This document shows, in pieces, positions 60,020 through 64,000 of a stretch of DNA of 64,000 bases; the first letter of the stretch is position 1; every line of letters starts with the position of its first letter. The stretch comes from Actinomycetota bacterium (GTDB lineage: Bacteria > Actinomycetota > Thermoleophilia > BMS3ABIN01). A program made the translations under genes and the position numbers. The notes below the pieces were generated by a model, which saw only the letters and a program-made list of their open reading frames with translations, made no database searches and was not told where the DNA came from. The stretch covers positions 1-64,000 of the forward strand of contig JAMCPM010000006.1 of NCBI GenBank assembly GCA_023382335.1, written 5' to 3'.

Positions 60020-60025
60020 TATACT
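60020..60025 (+). promoter_or_regulatory. -10 box for the gene starting at 60046
   Basis: TATACT with TTTAAT 17 bases upstream (59997-60002). Initiation near 60032 leaves a leader of about 14 bases with no ribosome site. Confidence 0.5.
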
Positions 60026-60045
60026 TTTTCTGTGAGTATTCAGTC

Positions 60046-61032
60046 ATGAAACCGTCGATTCAACCCCTGCCCGAGAGCAAGCCTCTTCCCGCCAGCACAC
60101 CACAGAACCGGAAGCTGCAGGATGAAGCCATGATCAGGGCCCTGTGCTATTCGGACATCTTCGACTTTCCCCTTACGGTCGACGAGATCGTCCGCTTCGC
60201 CCCGGAAACCGCCATTACCATCGACGAGGCCGAGGAGCGCCTGAACTCCGAAGGCCCCCTGACCGGAGTAGTCAAGCGGTGCGGCAATTTCTACCATCTC
60301 GACGGCCGCGCCGAGAACTGCCAGCGCCGCATGGACCGGGAAACCGAGTCACGGCAACAGCTGGAAATCGCCCTCAAGAGACTCATTCCCCTGCAGGGAA
60401 TTCCTTTCCTGCGAGCCGCCGCCGTCACCGGCGCTCTCGCGGCCATGAACTCGCCCGCCGGCGACGACGTCGATCTGCTCATCATCAGCTCCCGGGGACG
60501 CACCTGGACTGCTTATTTCTTCCTGAGACTATGGCGCCGTTTTAGCCACAACCCCGATATCTGCTTCAACGTGTTTGTTTCCGAGAGCGATCTCGTCTTC
60601 CGCAACCAGAACCTTTTCTACGCCCGCGAGATCCTCGGCGCGCTGCCGGTGTTCAACAACGGAGCTTACGACCGCTTCATCGATGCCAACCGCTGGATCT
60701 TCGACGTCTTTCCATCCTGGAGCCCGTCGGCCGACCGCATACGCTACCGCCTCAGCAAGAGTCCGCTCTGGAAGCGCCGTCAGCGCATGCTCGAGCGCGT
60801 GCTGAGCGGGCCGCTGGGAGACCTGTTCGAGTATGCCGTCCACAAGATCCAGGCAAAGAATCTGATCAGCTCCGCCACCGAGACCTCGATGCGGATGCGC
60901 CGCAACCGCATCAAGCTGCACAAGCGCGATAACCGCTCGCCGATCCTGGTGAAGTTCGAACAGAGGATGGACACCTGGCTGGGAAGGTACCGCGAGCTGG
61001 CGGGCGAGCCGCCGATCAAGCCGGTCGACTGA
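60046..61032 (+). CDS. Nucleotidyltransferase-like protein with winged-helix start
   Basis: 328 aa. Residues about 28-80 (ALCYSDIFDFPLTVDEIVR) resemble a winged helix. GDDVDLLIIS near residue 139 matches the G-x-D-x-D strand of nucleotidyltransferase folds, and a basic C-terminus (MRMRRNRIKLHKRDNR) follows. Relatives occur near sugar-phosphate and glycosyl transferases, without a proven activity known to me. ATG 60046 is used; the open frame extends far upstream but overlaps the divergent gene. A regulatory or nucleotide-transfer role is possible. Confidence 0.65.
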   Translation: MKPSIQPLPESKPLPASTPQNRKLQDEAMIRALCYSDIFDFPLTVDEIVRFAPETAITIDEAEERLNSEGPLTGVVKRCGNFYHLDGRAENCQRRMDRETESRQQLEIALKRLIPLQGIPFLRAAAVTGALAAMNSPAGDDVDLLIISSRGRTWTAYFFLRLWRRFSHNPDICFNVFVSESDLVFRNQNLFYAREILGALPVFNNGAYDRFIDANRWIFDVFPSWSPSADRIRYRLSKSPLWKRRQRMLERVLSGPLGDLFEYAVHKIQAKNLISSATETSMRMRRNRIKLHKRDNRSPILVKFEQRMDTWLGRYRELAGEPPIKPVD

Positions 61033-61034
61033 TC

Positions 61035-61052
61035 GGCGCAAGTCCCTGCGCC
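61035..61052. terminator. Hairpin between convergent genes
   Basis: GGCGCA/TGCGCC with a six-base loop, immediately after the stop codon at 61032. No T tract, so efficiency as a terminator is doubtful. Confidence 0.3.
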
Positions 61053-61085
61053 CGGCTCGTGGCGCAGCCCTCTTCTGCTTGAATC

Positions 61086-62501
61086 CTAGGCGTCGCGGTC
61101 CACGAAGGCGAAAACCGTCTTGAGCATGATCTTGATGTCCAGCCAGGGGTTCCAGTTCTCGATGTAGTAGATGTCGTGCTCGACCCTCTCACCGATGTCC
61201 GTGTCGCCCCTCAACCCATTGATCTGTGCCCAGCCGGTCAAGCCCGGACGCACCCGGTGCCGGCTGTTGTAGGCCCGGATGTCCCGCTCGAAGCGCTCGA
61301 CGTGCTCGGGACGCTCCGGACGCGGCCCCACCAGGCTCATCTGCCCCCTGATCACGTTGATCAGCTGCGGCAGTTCATCGATGCCCAGCGGCCGGATGAT
61401 CCGGCCAACGCGCGTACGGCGGGCGTCGCCCGCGGTGGACCATCCAGGCTTGCCCTTTTCAGCGTCGTGCCGCATCGACCGGAACTTGTAGATCTCGAAT
61501 GGTTTCTCGTTCTTGCCCAGCCTGACCTGCCGGTAAAAGACCGGCCCGGGTGAATCCAGCTTGATGGCGATCGCCACCAGCAGCAGAAACGGTGACAGCA
61601 GTAGCAGCACGACCATCGAGATGATGATGTCCATGGTCCTTTTCACCAGGCCTTCCAGCCCGGTGATGCTGCTGCGCTTGAGGCCGAGGACCGGCAGCCC
61701 CCGGATGTGCTCCACGCCGACGCTGTCACTGAAGATCTCATAGAGGCGCGGCACCATGGTGAACTCGATGTTGTACGGGCGGCAGCGCTCCATGATCTCG
61801 ACGATGGCGTCGTGACGGTCGCGCGAGAAACCGACCACCATATGCTGGATGTGATACTGGCGCAGCACTTCCTCCAGTTGGTCGTAATCGTCGAAGACTT
61901 GGTAAGAGCCGAAGCCGGTGGCAGCCTCGGAAGGCTTCTCGTCGAGGAAGCCGACGAACCGCAGGCCGAGGTCAGGATTCTGCATCAGTTTGGTGGCGCA
62001 GGAGATGCCGACCTTGCCGGCGCCCAGCACCAGGGTGTTTTTCACGTACCAGCCATGGCTGCGTCCGTACCGCTGCGCCGCGTAGATCAGCAGGCGCGCC
62101 ACGGAGACACAGGCGATCGTCGTGATCCAGGAGATGACGATGATGTTACGTGAATAATGGACTACCGGAAAGATGACCATGGTTATTCCCAGCATCACCA
62201 TCGACGCCTCGGTAACCGCCATCAGGATCGCCGGGAATACTTCCAGCAGACTCAGGTTGATGCGGAACCGGTAGAGCCCGTGCAGCTTGAACAGCAGCCA
62301 GTAGAATGGCAGGATGCCGGCCGCCAGCGCCAGGTAGAAATTATAGGAAGGGGAAGCCGCTTCGCCGGCGTAGAGCACACCCCACTGGATGTAGATGAGG
62401 AATGCCAGGCGGAAGCCCGCGATTACTCCCAGCAAGTCCGCTATGACCAGCGAAAAGTGGGAAAATCGATGAGAAGTAAAAAATTTGGCTGCTTTTGTCA
62501 A
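61086..62501 (-). CDS. Undecaprenyl-phosphate sugar-1-phosphate transferase (WcaJ/WbaP type)
   Basis: 471 aa. Starts glycan assembly by moving a sugar-phosphate from a nucleotide sugar to undecaprenyl phosphate. Four or five N-terminal membrane helices (about 15-145), a CoA-binding-like domain with LVLGAGKVGI, and the catalytic C-terminal third beginning VKRTMDIIIS, with KFRSMR, IRPLGIDELPQL, MSLVGPRPERPEH and RPGLTGWAQI. Start TTG 62501 with AGGGA five bases upstream. It is the only initiating transferase seen in the window. Confidence 0.94.
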   Translation of the reverse strand: MTKAAKFFTSHRFSHFSLVIADLLGVIAGFRLAFLIYIQWGVLYAGEAASPSYNFYLALAAGILPFYWLLFKLHGLYRFRINLSLLEVFPAILMAVTEASMVMLGITMVIFPVVHYSRNIIVISWITTIACVSVARLLIYAAQRYGRSHGWYVKNTLVLGAGKVGISCATKLMQNPDLGLRFVGFLDEKPSEAATGFGSYQVFDDYDQLEEVLRQYHIQHMVVGFSRDRHDAIVEIMERCRPYNIEFTMVPRLYEIFSDSVGVEHIRGLPVLGLKRSSITGLEGLVKRTMDIIISMVVLLLLSPFLLLVAIAIKLDSPGPVFYRQVRLGKNEKPFEIYKFRSMRHDAEKGKPGWSTAGDARRTRVGRIIRPLGIDELPQLINVIRGQMSLVGPRPERPEHVERFERDIRAYNSRHRVRPGLTGWAQINGLRGDTDIGERVEHDIYYIENWNPWLDIKIMLKTVFAFVDRDA

Positions 62502-62578
62502 CTTAGTCCCTGAAACCCATTCTAGTCAATTTTACCCATTTTTTACAGGTGTTTTTCGTCGGCGCCGGATTCTCCGGC

Positions 62579-62600
62579 CGGCCCCTGCGGGCCGTTTCTT
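62579..62600 (+). terminator. Terminator-like hairpin upstream of the gene at 62636
   Basis: CGGCCC/GGGCCG with a CTGC loop followed by TTTCTT. It sits between two divergent genes, just before the promoter at 62600, so it may block transcription that enters from the left, or act in DNA form. Confidence 0.4.
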
Positions 62601-62629
62601 TGTCGGCTCCGAGCAGGCAGTGCTAAAAT
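62600..62629 (+). promoter_or_regulatory. Promoter for a leaderless mRNA
   Basis: TTGTCG (62600-62605), 18-base spacer, extended TGCTAAAAT (TAAAAT 62624-62629). The ATG at 62636 is seven bases past the -10, which would make the transcript start on the ATG. No ribosome site is present (only a C tract). Confidence 0.55.
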
Positions 62630-62635
62630 CCCCCC

Positions 62636-63766
62636 ATGCTGCACATTGGCATTAACGGCCGCTCCCTCTTCCGGCAACTGACCGGCGTGCAGCACTACGC
62701 CCGTGAGATCGCCTACGCGCTTGAGTCGCTAAAGCAGGAAGATGCACGCTTTACCGTCTTTTCCGGCCGCGAAGGGCGCGGCGCTGGGGAAGGCCTGCCG
62801 TTGACAGCCAGCTCCATTCCCGCCGGCGGCCCGGTGCGGGGACTCATCTGGGAACAGACCGTGCTCAGGCGGATGGCCAGGAAGGCCGGAGTTGACATTC
62901 TGTTTAATCCTGCCAATGTGGCGCCGCTGTATCCGCCGGCCATAAGCGTGGTTACCATCCATGACCTCTCATTCCTGCTTTTCCCGCAGTACTTCTCACG
63001 CGCCTTCGGCACATATTACCGCTCCGTCATCCCCCGCATAATCGGACAGGCAGCCGCGGTGATCACCGATTCGGAGAATTCCCGTCAGGACCTGATCGAG
63101 CGGATGAACGTGCCGCCGGACAAAGTAACGGCCATCCACCTCGGAGTATCGCCATCGTACCGCCGCCGGCAAAAAAAGGCGGAGATCGAGGAGATCCGCC
63201 GCCGTCAGGCGCTGCCGCCAAGGTTCTTCCTGTCGGTGTCGAGCCTGGAGCCGCGCAAGAACCTGGGCCGCCTGGTGAAAGCATACGGCATGCTTCCGGA
63301 GGAAGTAACCAGCGTCCATAAACTGGTGCTCGTCGGCGCCGGCAATCGCATCTTCGCCGATCCGGCGCTCACGCATGAGCTCTCGAAGCTGCCGCCGGGC
63401 TCGGTGATCACTCCCGGGTACATTCCCGAGGAAGACCTGCCGGCGGTCTATCGCATGTCCACGGCGCTGGTATTCCCTTCCCTCTATGAAGGCTTCGGCC
63501 TGCCGGTCATCGAGGCGATGGCCGCCTCGACGCCGGTCATCACCTCCAGCCGCTCGTCGCTTCCGGAAGTCGCCGGACCGGCGGCGGCGCTGATCGATCC
63601 TGAGAGCCCCCAGGAGATAGCGGCCGCCATGGAGCTGATCGCCCAGGATTCGGGCACCCGGAATCTGCTGATCGAACGCGGAAAAAAGCAGGCCTCGAAA
63701 TTCACCTGGGAGAAAGCTGCTGTAGAAACCCTCGCGGTGCTGAAGTCTGCTGCGGGTGCTACCTAA
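62636..63766 (+). CDS. Glycosyltransferase family 4, mannosyltransferase-like
   Basis: 376 aa. IGINGRSLFRQLTGVQHYAREI is near the start of this group (first 20 residues include GVQHY). VVTIHDLSFLLFPQYFSR, SVSSLEPRKNLGRLV and FPSLYEGFGLPVIEAMA with the E-x7-E pair mark the donor domain. ATG start, leaderless by promoter position. It ends just before the hairpin repeat at 63774. Confidence 0.92.
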   Translation: MLHIGINGRSLFRQLTGVQHYAREIAYALESLKQEDARFTVFSGREGRGAGEGLPLTASSIPAGGPVRGLIWEQTVLRRMARKAGVDILFNPANVAPLYPPAISVVTIHDLSFLLFPQYFSRAFGTYYRSVIPRIIGQAAAVITDSENSRQDLIERMNVPPDKVTAIHLGVSPSYRRRQKKAEIEEIRRRQALPPRFFLSVSSLEPRKNLGRLVKAYGMLPEEVTSVHKLVLVGAGNRIFADPALTHELSKLPPGSVITPGYIPEEDLPAVYRMSTALVFPSLYEGFGLPVIEAMAASTPVITSSRSSLPEVAGPAAALIDPESPQEIAAAMELIAQDSGTRNLLIERGKKQASKFTWEKAAVETLAVLKSAAGAT

Positions 63767-63773
63767 GAGTTCA

Positions 63774-63879
63774 GGGGGAAGGGGGTTGGCTGGAGCGATA
63801 CTGGTGAGGCCTGACCGGGCAACGCCAGACGATAGAGCGGCTGGCCGAACCGTATCGAGTCAGCCAACCCCCTTCCCCC
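63774..63879. repeat. Long hairpin repeat, family B, copy 2
   Basis: Perfect 19-base arms (63774-63792 and 63861-63879) with an inner CGATAC/GTATCG stem. The 68-base core starts GAGCGATACTGGTGAGGC and contains CTGGCCGAACCGT; both blocks match copy 1 at 1500-1588 although the arms differ. It lies between two convergent genes, where it could end transcription from both sides, but copy 1 lies between divergent units, so termination cannot be the shared role. Confidence 0.65.
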
Positions 63880-63880
63880 G

Positions 63881-64000
63881 TTAATCTTTAAAACCCGCCT
63901 CATAATCCAGCCACGAGGTCAACCCGAGGTAGATGAAGAACAGGAATGAGATCCCTGTCTGCCAGAGGAAGAAATCATCCAGGCCGTGGACGAGATAGGC
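63881..64000 (-). CDS. C-terminus of an O-antigen ligase-type membrane protein (runs off the window)
   Basis: The last 39 codons and a TAA at 63881. The visible peptide has VHGLDDFFLWQTGISFLFF, a final membrane helix and a short charged tail ending YEAGFKD. HG-x-D-x-FLW with a last helix is common at the end of O-antigen ligase/polymerase proteins. With only the end visible the family call is moderate. Confidence 0.55.
   Translation of the reverse strand, partial: AYLVHGLDDFFLWQTGISFLFFIYLGLTSWLDYEAGFKD

Noticed and set aside
59290-60045. Long N-terminal extension of the nucleotidyltransferase-like gene
   Set aside because: It is antisense to the glycosyltransferase at 58813-59928 and crosses that gene's promoter; the frame is not family-like before ATG 60046.
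1-64000. CRISPR array or phage genes
   Set aside because: No regularly spaced short repeats, cas genes, capsid, tail or terminase genes were seen; the hairpin repeats occur in only two copies each.

Overview
The window is about 64 kb of high-GC DNA (roughly 60% or more by eye) devoted almost entirely to surface-glycan biosynthesis. GTG and TTG start codons are common, two promoters sit so that the mRNA would start on the initiation codon (leaderless), many genes overlap by four bases (ATGA/GTGA), and a tRNA carries an encoded CCA end. Eleven radical-SAM proteins, eight of them with a B12-binding fold, plus a 4Fe-4S aldo/keto reductase suggest an anaerobic or microaerobic, cobalamin-using bacterium. 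A deep-branching actinobacterial lineage is my best guess, from the leaderless starts and an IS6110-like insertion-sequence end, but no taxonomic marker here proves it.

Layout. 1-1345: AT-richer accessory DNA with the end of an IS3-family element inserted into a secreted-protein gene, then a gene-free stretch. 1346-1588: tRNA-Ile(CAU) with terminator and promoter, and a long hairpin repeat. 1620-5041: rmlA-rmlC-rmlD-rmlB (dTDP-L-rhamnose supply), forward strand. 5170-20347: reverse-strand glycan assembly genes (three O-antigen ligase/polymerase-type proteins, one Wzx flippase, five glycosyltransferases, one radical-SAM enzyme, one ferredoxin-like aldo/keto reductase). 20334-33049: methyltransferases alternating with B12 radical-SAM enzymes and a lipoprotein. 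33156-38423: two asparagine-synthetase-like amidotransferases and a second flippase. 38424-41354: a small gene behind a C10 tract and a secreted beta-propeller/Ig-like protein with an attenuator-like leader. 41355-50584: more B12 radical-SAM enzymes, two GT-C membrane glycosyltransferases, a DegT aminotransferase, a SPASM-type enzyme and a GT2 enzyme. 50712-52198: a RelE/Phd toxin-antitoxin pair and a tandem pair of SMR-type membrane proteins. 52255-63766: methyltransferases, another B12 radical-SAM enzyme, a nucleoside phosphorylase, a third flippase, glycosyltransferases, a nucleotidyltransferase-like protein and the initiating sugar-phosphate transferase. The last 120 bases hold the C-terminus of a fourth O-antigen ligase-type protein.

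How it fits together (inference). The polyprenyl-phosphate sugar transferase (61086-62501) would start a lipid-linked glycan, the rml enzymes supply dTDP-rhamnose, the GT2/GT4 enzymes extend it, Wzx proteins flip it, Wzy/WaaL-type proteins polymerise or ligate it, and GT-C enzymes may decorate it outside the membrane. The most unusual content is the set of B12 radical-SAM proteins. Five share a WGGYHPS-like motif, a D-x-(N/T)-(F/Y)-F block and an aromatic C-terminal tail, and look like a locally expanded family that modifies the glycan or its lipid carrier by radical chemistry. Two further items deserve attention: an AsnB paralogue that has lost its glutaminase nucleophile beside an intact copy, and two families of long hairpin repeats with conserved apical sequence but freely varying, still complementary stems.
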